This document shows, piece after piece, positions 25,231-34,960 of a stretch of 64,000 nt of DNA. The stretch is taken from assembly GCA_963793295.1 (NCBI GenBank), contig CAWBZX010000013.1, positions 570,436 to 634,435 of the forward strand, in the 5' to 3' direction. Below the pieces are notes generated by a model. The model saw nothing but the letters and a program-made list of their open reading frames with translations, searched no databases and had not been told where the DNA came from. Position 1 is the first letter of the stretch, and each line of letters starts with the position of its first letter. The translations under genes were made by a program, and so were the position numbers. The stretch is from JAHDHW01 sp963793295 (GTDB taxonomy: Bacteria; Bacteroidota; Bacteroidia; Chitinophagales; Saprospiraceae).

Positions 25231-28200
25231 ATGGTACGTTATTTTTTACTCTCACTAACCTTTCTATTAGTAAGTACCTTGACCATCGCTCAAACCTCCC
25301 TCCAAGGGAAAGTGACTGCTGGTGATACAGGCGAAGAGCTTATAAGCGCTAATATTGTACTTAAAAAAAATGGGGTTTACATTACAGGAGTCAGTACTGA
25401 CTTTAATGGAAACTACAGTGTAAATATTGATGCAGGAACCTATGATGTTTCGGTATCTTATTTAGGTTATCCTGACAACCTTGTTCAAGGAGTTGTTATA
25501 AAACCCGGACAAGCTAATAAACTGGATATTGTGATGGCTGAGCAGGGTATAATAATAGATGAAATTGTTGTGACCGAATATAGAGTCCCATTGATTGAAG
25601 TGGATAATACCACTCAGGGTCAAACTATCACTGCGGATGAAATTCGAAATCTACCTACCAGAAATGTTTCAGCATTAGCATCTACAGCAGCCGGACTTTC
25701 GCAAGTCGATGAAGGTGGCGATGTAACGGTAAGGGGATCCCGGGCAGATGCAACAGACTATTACATTGATGGGGTTCGTGTCAGAGGAACTGGCAGTATG
25801 ATCCCTTCTTCGGAGATTGATCAGTTGCAGGTTATCACCGGAGGTATTCAGGCCCAATATGGAGATGTTACCGGAGGTATTATTTCTATTACCACCAAAG
25901 GGCCTTCAGCAAGATTTTCCGGAGGAGTTGAATTAGAGACTTCTGAATTTCTTGATGCTTATGGTTCCAACCTCGTAAGTGCAAATGTGAGTGGCCCGAT
26001 ATTAAAAAAGAAAGCTAAAACCGAAGGAGGGCCCCAAGAATCTATTATAGGTTTTAGATTGTCAGGTCAATATGTGAGTCGAAAAGATGATGACCCTCCG
26101 GCTACGGATATTTTTGTTGTAAAAGACGATGTCCTTAAAGAACTAGAAGCAAACCCAATTAAGAGAGTATCCAGTTCTTTTGTACCTGCTGCTCAGGATT
26201 TGACTCAGGAAGATGTTGAAGTGCTTAAATACCGGCCTAATGAAGAAAGTGAAAGACTTGACCTCACCGGTAAAATCGATGCACGTTTTAGCAAAGCGAT
26301 TGATGTAACGCTGACCGGATCTTACAGCGATTCAAAAAATAAATTTACACCTGGTGGCTGGAGATTAATGAATTCACAGAATAACCCGACGGACCAAACT
26401 ACCCGTTATCGTGGTAATTTCCGTTTTCGTCATCGATTGGGAGGAAATGTAAAGACCTATGATGATAACGGAGAAGAAATTAAAAAGGCTTCTTTGATTC
26501 AAAACGCAGAATATACGTTACAATTTGGTTGGGAAAAATCAGTGTTTAACCGAGAAAATCCTGTTCAAAAAGATAATTATTTCCGATATGGCTACGTAGG
26601 TCAGTTTGAAAAAGAATATGTACCAACATTTGGAGTGGAAAGAGATTCTACGGGAGCTCAGATTGGTTTTATGCATACGGGCTATAATGAACAACTTAAA
26701 CTATATGATCAGGATGAAAATCCAGAATATTCAGGACTTGAACTGTTTGGACATTTTGCATCTGATTTAAACCAAGGACTGGTAAATTATAATAATGTTG
26801 TGGAAAATCCACAAAGTTTTGAAAGTTTTGTAGTGGTAAACGGGCAATATTTTCAGGATGTATCAGATATCTGGACAGGTATGCATACCAATGTTAATCA
26901 GGTTTATAATACTGCTCTAAAGCAGGACAATGACCTTTATACCTTTAACGCTTCCAGTTCTTTTGATTTTTTGCCTGGAGGTTCTGAAAAAGGCCGACAC
27001 TCTATACAGTTTGGTTTATTGTATGAGCAACGATTTAATCGTAGTCATAATTTAAATCCTTTTGGACTTTGGAGAGTGGCAAGATTACAAGCTAACCGTA
27101 ACATAAACTCCGGTTTAGATAACTTAGATACAATAGGTTTTGCAGATACTGGTCTTCCGTTTCCTAATGAAACGTTACCTCTCTTTAATACTAATATTAC
27201 ACCAGGGGTGGAAGATCTTTTGTTTTGGCAAAATGTGCGGACCTTGACCGGTATTGGTAATAATGATTTTGTAAATGTTGATGTGATTGATCCGGATGCA
27301 CTTTCTCTGGATATGTTTTCAGCGCAGGAATTAACAGATCAGATAAATTTAATTGGACTGGATTATTACGGCTACAGTTATACTGGTCAAAAGCTTGCGA
27401 ACAATGTGAGATTTGATGATTTTTTCTCAGCTACTGATGAAAGGGGGATTAGGACATTCCCTGTCTCTGCGATCCAACCAATATATGGTGCGGCATACAT
27501 ACAAGATAAATTTACATTTAAAGATATTATTTTTAGAGTAGGACTTCGGGTGGATCGATATGATGCAAATACCAAAGTGATGAAAGATCCTTATTCATTG
27601 TATGAAGTTACGAATGCTAAGGATTTTCACGGTTCTGTTGGATCAACGCAACCTACCGGAGTTGCAGATGATTACCTTGTGTACACAACAAGTGAAACAT
27701 CCGATGCGGTACAAGCTTATAGAAAAGGTGATCAATGGTATTTTGCAAACGGAGAAGCTGCGAATGACGGAAACTTAGTTTTTAATGGTAAACCCGCTAT
27801 CCCAAGGTTAAAAAACCCAGATGCAAATATCAAATCCAAAGATTTTGATACTAATTACTCCTTTAAAGATTATGAGCCACAGATTAACTGGATGCCACGT
27901 TTGGCGTTTTCATTTCCAATTTCTGATGCTGCTAACTTTTTTGCACATTATGATATCTTAGTTCAGCGTCCAACAAATACGATCGCTACCCCACTTGATT
28001 TTTTTTACTTTGATGATCGACCAGGAAGTGCAGGAAGTCCATTGGGCAATCCAGGATTGAAACCTCAACGCACCATTGATTATGAAGTTGGGTTCCAGCA
28101 GAAACTGACCAATTCATCTGCATTAAAAATTTCTGCTTATTATAAAGAAATGAGAGATATGATCCAGCAACGCGTTTATACAAACGTTGCCATCGTTTCC

Positions 28201-28941
28201 GGAACTTATGTGACTTATGACAATCAGGATTTCGGTACAGTAAAAGGATTCTCTTTTCAATATGATTTGAGAAGAACAAATAATGTTATGGTTACAGCAA
28301 ACTATACTTTGCAGTTTGCTGATGGAACGGGTTCTGATGCTAACTCCCAGAGAGGAATTCAATCCAGAGGTAATCTAAGAACATTATTTCCATTAAACTT
28401 CGATGAGCGCCATCGTGTCGTTACAACTATTGACTATCGTTATGGTAGTGGAAAAAGATATAATGGTCCTCGTATTGCAGGCGCCGATATTTTATCGGAT
28501 TTTGGCGTAAATCTTCAGGCGATAGCAGTATCCGGAAGGCCATATACCTCAACTGCAATTCCGGTTCCATTTAATGGACAAGGCCTTAGTGGACAGATTA
28601 ATGGTTCTCGCTTGCCATGGAATTTTACTTTAAATCTTAGAATCGACAAATCTTTCAATTTGACAAAACCTAACGCCAAACGTCAAATGGGAGTTAATGT
28701 CTATTTACGTATTCAAAATTTATTAGACAATAAAAATGTCCTTGCGGTTTATTCTGCTTCAGGATCTGCTGATGATGATGGATTCCTTTCTTCTCCTGAT
28801 GGTCAGGAAACCATAAATGAATTGATAAACAATGGTCAAAATGTTGACGCTTATCTTGCTTCGTATTCATGGAGAGTACTTAATCCAAACTTTTATAGTT
28901 TGCCAAGAAGAATCTTTTTAGGAGCAATCTTTAACTTTTAA
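25231..28941 (+). CDS. TonB-dependent outer membrane receptor with carboxypeptidase-regulatory N-domain
   Basis: A 1236-residue outer-membrane protein. It has a signal peptide (1-20, ending TIAQ), a CarboxypepD-regulatory-like beta domain (about 22-110, TSLQGKVTAGDTGEELISAN), and a TonB-box-like EIVVTEYR stretch. A plug domain follows (about 125-230, with DEIRNLPTRNVSALAS, VRGSRADATDYYIDGVRV and GGIQAQYGDVTGGIISITTK). The large barrel ends in an aromatic residue (AIFNF), as outer-membrane barrels do. The neighbour downstream is not SusD-like, so this is not a classical SusCD pair. It is followed after 53 bases by a giant secreted protein and then a PorV/PorQ barrel in the same direction. The cargo is unknown. 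Confidence 0.92.
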   Translation: MVRYFLLSLTFLLVSTLTIAQTSLQGKVTAGDTGEELISANIVLKKNGVYITGVSTDFNGNYSVNIDAGTYDVSVSYLGYPDNLVQGVVIKPGQANKLDIVMAEQGIIIDEIVVTEYRVPLIEVDNTTQGQTITADEIRNLPTRNVSALASTAAGLSQVDEGGDVTVRGSRADATDYYIDGVRVRGTGSMIPSSEIDQLQVITGGIQAQYGDVTGGIISITTKGPSARFSGGVELETSEFLDAYGSNLVSANVSGPILKKKAKTEGGPQESIIGFRLSGQYVSRKDDDPPATDIFVVKDDVLKELEANPIKRVSSSFVPAAQDLTQEDVEVLKYRPNEESERLDLTGKIDARFSKAIDVTLTGSYSDSKNKFTPGGWRLMNSQNNPTDQTTRYRGNFRFRHRLGGNVKTYDDNGEEIKKASLIQNAEYTLQFGWEKSVFNRENPVQKDNYFRYGYVGQFEKEYVPTFGVERDSTGAQIGFMHTGYNEQLKLYDQDENPEYSGLELFGHFASDLNQGLVNYNNVVENPQSFESFVVVNGQYFQDVSDIWTGMHTNVNQVYNTALKQDNDLYTFNASSSFDFLPGGSEKGRHSIQFGLLYEQRFNRSHNLNPFGLWRVARLQANRNINSGLDNLDTIGFADTGLPFPNETLPLFNTNITPGVEDLLFWQNVRTLTGIGNNDFVNVDVIDPDALSLDMFSAQELTDQINLIGLDYYGYSYTGQKLANNVRFDDFFSATDERGIRTFPVSAIQPIYGAAYIQDKFTFKDIIFRVGLRVDRYDANTKVMKDPYSLYEVTNAKDFHGSVGSTQPTGVADDYLVYTTSETSDAVQAYRKGDQWYFANGEAANDGNLVFNGKPAIPRLKNPDANIKSKDFDTNYSFKDYEPQINWMPRLAFSFPISDAANFFAHYDILVQRPTNTIATPLDFFYFDDRPGSAGSPLGNPGLKPQRTIDYEVGFQQKLTNSSALKISAYYKEMRDMIQQRVYTNVAIVSGTYVTYDNQDFGTVKGFSFQYDLRRTNNVMVTANYTLQFADGTGSDANSQRGIQSRGNLRTLFPLNFDERHRVVTTIDYRYGSGKRYNGPRIAGADILSDFGVNLQAIAVSGRPYTSTAIPVPFNGQGLSGQINGSRLPWNFTLNLRIDKSFNLTKPNAKRQMGVNVYLRIQNLLDNKNVLAVYSASGSADDDGFLSSPDGQETINELINNGQNVDAYLASYSWRVLNPNFYSLPRRIFLGAIFNF

Positions 28942-28994
28942 AAAAAGTATTAAATAAAAAATAGTCTTTTACTCATTGACATAAAAAAATAGTC

Positions 28995-31900
28995 ATGCAT
29001 TACTTAAAATATTTATTTCTCAGCATTATATGCATTAGCTCTTTTAGTAGCTTAAATGCTCACATAAATCCAAAGCTGAATGAAAAAAATGCGAATAATG
29101 GTGCTGCGCAAGCAGCGTCTTTTCGAGCCGATTGCTCCACAGCTCAGGGCAAAACAATTATTGATATCAATAACGTCAGAGCTACTCTCCTGGTCGGAGG
29201 TGATATTTGGTGGGATGGAGATGACGGTCAGTATGTAGTACCAAAACCTCCAGAAGGATCCGGACTAAACCCAGTCTCCTCTCTTTTCGCCGGAGCAGTT
29301 TGGATTGGAGGTTTTGATAGTGGAAATAATTTAAAGATGGCTGCTCAAACTTATGGGACAAGTAATGGAAATACGGATTTTTGGGCCGGACCTTTGACTG
29401 AACAGGGAACTGTAGGTGAAGATACCTGTGCCCAATGGGACCGGTTTTTTGATGTAAGTGGTGCCAACATTGATCAGCATATCAGAATGTGGCAGGATGC
29501 TTTAGAAAATGGTGAAGATGAACTTGATCCCGATTTGATTCCTGAGGATATATTAGGTTGGCCGGCTCAGCTGAATCAATTCTTTTTTGATATTAACAAA
29601 TTTGAGTTACCTATTACAGATCAGGGTTTAGCCCCTTTCTTTGACGATAACTTAAATGGTGCATACGAACCGCACCTGGGAGATTATCCTATCATTGAAA
29701 TTCGAGGTTGTGAAGAATTGGACATTTTACCTCAATATGGTGACCAAATGATTTTCTGGATCTATAATGATGCTGGTGGTGTTCACTCCGAAACAGGTGG
29801 TATTCCGATTCAGATGGAAATACAAGTTGAAGCTTTTGGTTATGAAACCAATGATGAAATCAACAATATGACTTTCTACAGGTACAAGTTGATTAATCGG
29901 GCGCTTGATCAAATCGACAGCTGCTTTTTTGCGATGTGGATTGATCCGGATTTGGGTTGTTATCTAGATGATTATATTGGTTGCGACACTTCTCGAAGTA
30001 TGATGTATGTTTACAATTCAGATGCATTGGATGGCGAATCCAGTTGTAACGATTGTGCAGGGGTATTTACTTATTGTACAAACATTCCCATACTTGGTGT
30101 AGATTATTTCCGTGGTCCTTTAGGCCCTAAGAATTTCTGTAATGGTGTAGATGCTTCAGGTGGTCTTTGTAACCCTAGTTTAGGTCAAGTTGAAGATCCG
30201 GATACTATTGTTGAATTAGGGATGTCATCATTTACCTATTATAATAATGGTGGTGTCGAACCTCCTCCTCCAAATGGCACAGAAGATCCTTCTTCGGCTC
30301 CAGAGCATTATAATTATCTGTCAGGATCGTGGAGAACTGGTTTAAGGTTTACCTATGGAGGTAATGGATATAATCCTGCCAGTACGGAATTCATCAACTA
30401 CGCGTTTACGGAAGCACCTAACGATATAAATGGTTGGTCAATGTGCCAGGAAGGTCTTGCTGACGGCGATCGTCGTACGGTTCAGGCTTCAGGCCCCTTC
30501 CGTCTTGATCCGGGTGCCATCAATGAATTGATAATTGGTGCTGTATGGGTTCCGGATATCGATTACCCTTGTCCTTCTATAAGTAAATTGACATTTGCTG
30601 ATGATATTGCCCAGGCTTTATTTGATAACTGTTTTGATATAACAGACGGCCCTGATGCTCCTGATGCATGCTTTATCGAATTAGATCAGGAAATAATTAT
30701 GACCTTATCAAATGAAGCAAATTCCAATAACTTTGAAGAGCGATACCTTGAAAGAGACTTACGTGCACCAACTACTCTTCCGGACACAGTCGCTAGCTAT
30801 CAATTTGAAGGATATAAAGTTTATCAACTGCAAAGTTCTGATGTAACTTCTGTTGATTTTAACAATCCGGAAAAAGCAAGACTTATTTATCAGGTAGATA
30901 TCAAAAATAGTATATCTGAAATTTTTAATTGGTCTCCAGTTGAAAATCCACAACCAGGTGGAACGGAAATCTGGGTTCCTGAATCGAAAGTGCAAGGAGC
31001 TGATAATGGAATTCGTCATACTTTTACCATAAAAGAAGATCAGTTTGGTTTAGCAAGTAGAAATTTGATTAATCACAAAAAATACTATTTCTCGGTTATA
31101 GCATATGGGTACAACAATTATGAAGATTTTGACCCACAACCGCCGATTTCAGGGCAAAGAACACCCTATATTGAAGGCCGAAGAAATATTGGACCAAATT
31201 CAGGAGGTAATGCTTATGTTGTTATCCCACGTCCGATTGTTGATTTGGGTTTAAAAGCGGAATATGGTGATGGACCAATAATTACCCGAGTTGAAGGAGT
31301 TGGTATTGGTAGCAGATTTATCGATGTTTCTGATGAAGTGCGAGAGATGATTTTTGAGGAAACAACTGATGGAAAAATAACTTATTTGAATGGAAGTGGT
31401 CCAATCGAAGTTAAAGTATATAATCCAATTGATATTATTGATGGAAACTTTGAATTAACCTTTGAAGATCCATCCGGAAATGGAGTAATCGATAAAAACT
31501 CAACATGGCGTTTGAAGTATTTGGATGATCCTTCGAGCGATGATGTATTGTCTGCAGAATCGATTGAAAAGCTGAATGAACAGACAATCGCTGAGTATGG
31601 ATTTTCTATTTCAATTGTTCAGACTTTCGAAGCAGGTGCTAAAGTTGATGATTTGAATGGCGCTGTTGGTTTTGATATAAATTATAAAGATGTTTCGGGA
31701 TCAGAATGGGTATCTCCTATTCCTTTGATAGGAAGCATCAATTTTATTGGCCAACAAACAGCTACTGCAGACCCTAAGCTTGGTCTGGCTAATATGTCGG
31801 GCGGACTTTTCTATCCTTATCGCTTATGCGATTATGTTCCTCCGTTAATTATATCTCCAGCATGGCAAAGTCAAAGTAACTCAACTGTAAATGCTCAAAA

Positions 31901-33026
31901 TTCACTTGATCAATTAAATAATGTGGATATTGTATTTACTTCAGATAAGACAAAATGGAGTCGCTGTGTAGTTGTAGAAACTGCCAATGTTAATTACACG
32001 GGTTCAACTGGACTTGGACTTCCTACAGAAGGTGATGTTACTGAATTTAAAGTAAGAAAAGGAGCATCAAAAGGTTCAGATGAGAAGCCTGATGAAATGG
32101 GAAGTGGCACAGGAATGAGTTGGTTCCCTGGGTATGCAGTAGACGTTGAAACTGGTAAACGCCTCAATATTTTCTTTGGAGAAAATTCAACCTACGACTG
32201 TTCGGTAGTACCTGCTTTATGCGATAGTGGTGAATTTGGAGAAGAAGGACCTACTGGACGCGATATGATTTGGAATCCAAGCTCGCAGCTATTTGTGAAC
32301 ACTGGCTTTCCAAGTATATACAATTGGTATGCAGGAGGGCAGCATTTTATTTATGTAACGGATCAGGAATACGATGCTTGTGCTGAACTTAAGGGACTTC
32401 TTGAAAATTCTTCACAATTAACTAACAGTGTAGGTGTACGTAAAATCAAATGGGTTGGAACTATCTTTCCAACTTTTGGTGAACGTTTGCTTACCTACGA
32501 AGACGGAATAATTCCTAACGATGCAGTGGTAAAACTTCGGGTTGACAATTCCTATAAAAAAGCAATTGGTACGGGGGAGAATAATGGATTGAATAAATAT
32601 CTGTTTACATTTGATGGTGCACAGGCTGATGAAGTCAATACGCAAAGCGAAATTGACAACCAGTTAGATGCGATCAATGTAGTTCCAAATCCTTACTATG
32701 GATTTTCTGCATACGAAACCAGCCAATTTACCAATACCATTAAGATTACCAATTTACCTGCTAAATGTACAGTCACGATCTTTAGTCTTGATGGTAAATT
32801 TATCCGCCAATACAAGCGCAACGAAGAGAGAATGGACAAAGATGCAAATTATGCTCCGGTGCTTAAAGGTCAAGTTACACCTGCTATCGAATGGGATCTT
32901 AAAAATAATAAAGGTATTTCTGTGGCGAGTGGCGTTTATCTGATTCATATAAATGCAGATGGTTTGGGAGAGCGAGTCGTTAAGTGGTTTGGAGTTGCAC
33001 GACAATTCGACCCATCAGGATTATAA
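28995..33026 (+). CDS. giant secreted protein (1343 aa) with T9SS type A-like C-terminus
   Basis: A secreted protein with signal peptide (1-22, ending SLNA). The N-terminal half is Gly, Asp and Cys rich with calcium-loop-like segments (DDNLNGAYEPHLGDYP, GGDIWWDGDDGQY) and WIGGFD; similar N-termini occur in large Saprospiria surface proteins, as far as I recall. The middle region is beta-rich. The last ~100 residues are a CTD/FlgD-Ig-like domain: NVVPNPYYGFSAYE, IKITNLPAKCTVTIFSLDG, ASGVYLIHINA. This resembles the T9SS type A sorting signal but runs on by about 20 residues (RVVKWFGVARQ...). It lies between a TonB receptor and a PorV-type barrel. Function unknown; surface exposure by T9SS is the best inference. 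Confidence 0.82.
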   Translation: MHYLKYLFLSIICISSFSSLNAHINPKLNEKNANNGAAQAASFRADCSTAQGKTIIDINNVRATLLVGGDIWWDGDDGQYVVPKPPEGSGLNPVSSLFAGAVWIGGFDSGNNLKMAAQTYGTSNGNTDFWAGPLTEQGTVGEDTCAQWDRFFDVSGANIDQHIRMWQDALENGEDELDPDLIPEDILGWPAQLNQFFFDINKFELPITDQGLAPFFDDNLNGAYEPHLGDYPIIEIRGCEELDILPQYGDQMIFWIYNDAGGVHSETGGIPIQMEIQVEAFGYETNDEINNMTFYRYKLINRALDQIDSCFFAMWIDPDLGCYLDDYIGCDTSRSMMYVYNSDALDGESSCNDCAGVFTYCTNIPILGVDYFRGPLGPKNFCNGVDASGGLCNPSLGQVEDPDTIVELGMSSFTYYNNGGVEPPPPNGTEDPSSAPEHYNYLSGSWRTGLRFTYGGNGYNPASTEFINYAFTEAPNDINGWSMCQEGLADGDRRTVQASGPFRLDPGAINELIIGAVWVPDIDYPCPSISKLTFADDIAQALFDNCFDITDGPDAPDACFIELDQEIIMTLSNEANSNNFEERYLERDLRAPTTLPDTVASYQFEGYKVYQLQSSDVTSVDFNNPEKARLIYQVDIKNSISEIFNWSPVENPQPGGTEIWVPESKVQGADNGIRHTFTIKEDQFGLASRNLINHKKYYFSVIAYGYNNYEDFDPQPPISGQRTPYIEGRRNIGPNSGGNAYVVIPRPIVDLGLKAEYGDGPIITRVEGVGIGSRFIDVSDEVREMIFEETTDGKITYLNGSGPIEVKVYNPIDIIDGNFELTFEDPSGNGVIDKNSTWRLKYLDDPSSDDVLSAESIEKLNEQTIAEYGFSISIVQTFEAGAKVDDLNGAVGFDINYKDVSGSEWVSPIPLIGSINFIGQQTATADPKLGLANMSGGLFYPYRLCDYVPPLIISPAWQSQSNSTVNAQNSLDQLNNVDIVFTSDKTKWSRCVVVETANVNYTGSTGLGLPTEGDVTEFKVRKGASKGSDEKPDEMGSGTGMSWFPGYAVDVETGKRLNIFFGENSTYDCSVVPALCDSGEFGEEGPTGRDMIWNPSSQLFVNTGFPSIYNWYAGGQHFIYVTDQEYDACAELKGLLENSSQLTNSVGVRKIKWVGTIFPTFGERLLTYEDGIIPNDAVVKLRVDNSYKKAIGTGENNGLNKYLFTFDGAQADEVNTQSEIDNQLDAINVVPNPYYGFSAYETSQFTNTIKITNLPAKCTVTIFSLDGKFIRQYKRNEERMDKDANYAPVLKGQVTPAIEWDLKNNKGISVASGVYLIHINADGLGERVVKWFGVARQFDPSGL

Positions 33027-33033
33027 TAATGAA

Positions 33034-33081
33034 AAATAATGGTGAGATTGTCTTCACTTATTAGCAATCTCATCATTATTT
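33034..33081 (+). other. 17-bp intercistronic hairpin between the giant protein gene and the PorV-family gene
   Basis: 33034-33050 pairs with 33065-33081 over 17 bp with one G-U pair, around a 14-base loop (tcttcacttattag). No T-run follows, so it is not a standard terminator. It begins 8 bases after the stop codon and ends 44 bases before the next start. It may stabilise the upstream message or cause partial termination. Confidence 0.65.
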
Positions 33082-33125
33082 ATAATTGAAAGAAACATCT
33101 TAAAAATATAGTTAAAAAAATTACT

Positions 33126-34187
33126 ATGAATAAGCATATATACCTACTAATCATGATGTTCCTTACCATAGGAACTGTAGCTGAAATAAATGCTGGGAAT
33201 CCAGATCGGCAAGGTGAAGCAGGAGCTGCACAGTTACTACTCAATCCTTGGGCACGAACTGCAGGGTTACATACTATGTCCACCTCCTTTGTATCAGGAG
33301 CAGAATCTACGATAATAAATCCTGCTGGTATGGTTCGAATCAATAAATCAGAATTTATTGTTGCTCATACTAGATATTTGGACGGTACAGATATCGCATT
33401 TAATGCTTTTGGCCTTGCTCAAAAAACGGGAAAAAATGGTGCCTTTGGTTTAAGTATTATGGCAATTAATATGGGAGATATTCCCGTGACCACAGAAAAC
33501 CAACCCGAAGGAACGGGAGCTACATTCTCTCCATCTTTATTCAATATGGGGATATCTTACGCTCATATGTTTGACAACAAAATTTCCGTTGGACTGACTT
33601 TCCGCGTTGTTGCTGAATCTACAGCCGATATTAGTGCCTTTGGAATGGGCTTTGACGCTGGAGTTCAATACGTAACAGGTGCTGATGACAATTTTAAGTT
33701 TGGAATATCTCTTCGCAATATAGGAACACCTATGCGTTTTACAGGTCAAGGGCTGGCAACAGCGGCGCCAAATCCTAATGATAATAATGTCAATTATCCA
33801 CTCACCTATTTTCAAAGGTCTCAGAAATATGAACTTCCTTCTGTTTTGAACATTGGCGCTTCATATGATTTCATTATTAATCCTAAAAATAGATTGACTA
33901 TAGTTGGTAACTTTACATCAAACTCCTTTTCACAGGATCAAATTGGCGGAGGTATAGAATATTCTTTTAATAAAATGTTTATGTTACGTGGAGGATATAA
34001 ATACGAATTTGGTTCGTTTGAAAACGATAGTGTTGAAGCTCCGGTATATACTGGGGTAAGTGCAGGAGTTTCTATTGAAGTTCCGTTGAAAAAAGAAAGT
34101 AACAACAGATTCGGTATCGATTATGCTTATCGTGCGACCAGAGTATGGAATGGAACTCATAATGTTGCGATAAGATTTGCTTTTTAA
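33126..34187 (+). CDS. PorV/PorQ family outer membrane barrel protein
   Basis: A 353-residue beta-barrel of the FadL-like PorV/PorQ family. It has a signal peptide (about 1-24) and the family start QLLLNPWARTAGLHTMSTSF with STIINPAGMVRINKSE. Alternating barrel strands follow and the protein ends RFAF. PorV escorts T9SS cargo and binds the SprA translocon; PorQ belongs to the attachment complex. Here it sits in a TonB-receptor / giant-protein operon, not beside porU, so it is probably a paralogue dedicated to this operon. The strong hairpin at 34261-34305 ends the unit. Confidence 0.87.
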   Translation: MNKHIYLLIMMFLTIGTVAEINAGNPDRQGEAGAAQLLLNPWARTAGLHTMSTSFVSGAESTIINPAGMVRINKSEFIVAHTRYLDGTDIAFNAFGLAQKTGKNGAFGLSIMAINMGDIPVTTENQPEGTGATFSPSLFNMGISYAHMFDNKISVGLTFRVVAESTADISAFGMGFDAGVQYVTGADDNFKFGISLRNIGTPMRFTGQGLATAAPNPNDNNVNYPLTYFQRSQKYELPSVLNIGASYDFIINPKNRLTIVGNFTSNSFSQDQIGGGIEYSFNKMFMLRGGYKYEFGSFENDSVEAPVYTGVSAGVSIEVPLKKESNNRFGIDYAYRATRVWNGTHNVAIRFAF

Positions 34188-34260
34188 ACAATTCGAAAAG
34201 ACTTTAAAAGCTAATTTTTCCACTATTTGAAAGATATTTAGTATCTTTAAAAGGTGTTGA

Positions 34261-34305
34261 AATAAAGAACGTTTCTATCGTAAAAAGATAGAAACGTTCT
34301 TTATT
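34261..34305. terminator. strong hairpin with 19-bp perfect stem after the PorV-family gene
   Basis: 34261-34279 and 34287-34305 are perfect reverse complements over 19 bp with a 7-base loop (gtaaaaa). The arms begin and end A/T-rich, but no T-run follows. It is 73 bases after the barrel gene stop. A smaller stem (AAAGATA/TATCTTT, 34230-34248) lies just upstream. The most likely role is transcription termination or 3'-end protection of the operon message. Confidence 0.7.
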
Positions 34306-34433
34306 ATGTGTGTATTTATCTTATGCTGAGTGATCGGGTTTTTTAACGGTCGATTGATATTCCCCTCGGCAGAAGAAAAGTTTGTCTCAAAAAATTTTAT
34401 AACTTAAATTTTAGAAAAAGTACTTGGCTTTCA

Positions 34434-34441
34434 TATATTTG
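34434..34441 (+). promoter_or_regulatory. -7 box TATATTTG for greA
   Basis: A perfect TAnnTTTG match 38 bases upstream of the greA ATG, with TTTTAG at about the right distance upstream as a weak -33 element. Confidence 0.5.
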
Positions 34442-34479
34442 TTGGCCGTGGTAAATTTTAATATTCTAAACTAGTGGCT

Positions 34480-34956
34480 ATGTCAAAATACAATTATTTA
34501 ACACAAGATGGTTATAATAGATTAGTGGAAGAATTGGAAGAGTTGAAAAGCACCGGACGTCAGAAAGTAGCTAAAGCAATAGCAGAAGCCAGAGAGAAAG
34601 GTGACCTTTCAGAAAATGCTGAATACGACGCTGCTAAAGATGCGCAAGGCATGTTGGAATTGAAAATAAACGAATTAGAAAAAGTGATGGCAAATGCGCG
34701 AGTACTCGATGCCAGTCAACTCGATAGTTCCAAAGTTGTTGTTCTTTCAAATGTAACAATCAAAAATATAAAAAACAACAAGGAGATTACTTATCAATTG
34801 GTTTCTGAGTCTGAAGCAGACTTAAAAGCTAAAAAAATTTCAGTAACCTCACCCATGGGAAATGGTCTGCTAGGTAAAAAAATAGGGGAAATCGCTGTCG
34901 TTGAAACACCAGGAGGCAACATTGAATTTGAAATTGTAAACATTTCAGTCGGATAA
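34480..34956 (+). CDS. greA: transcription elongation factor GreA
   Basis: A 158-residue factor that makes stalled RNA polymerase cleave its transcript. It has the N-terminal coiled coil with the acidic tip DLSENAEYDAAK, which reaches into the polymerase channel, and the C-terminal FKBP-like domain ending VVETPGGNIEFEIVNISVG (core ETPGG). I chose ATG 34480 (MSKYNYLTQDGYNRL) because the family begins so; an in-frame GTG at 34474 adds only two residues. The HIT gene starts 4 bases after the stop, so both form an operon. Confidence 0.96.
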   Translation: MSKYNYLTQDGYNRLVEELEELKSTGRQKVAKAIAEAREKGDLSENAEYDAAKDAQGMLELKINELEKVMANARVLDASQLDSSKVVVLSNVTIKNIKNNKEITYQLVSESEADLKAKKISVTSPMGNGLLGKKIGEIAVVETPGGNIEFEIVNISVG

Positions 34957-34960
34957 TCAT

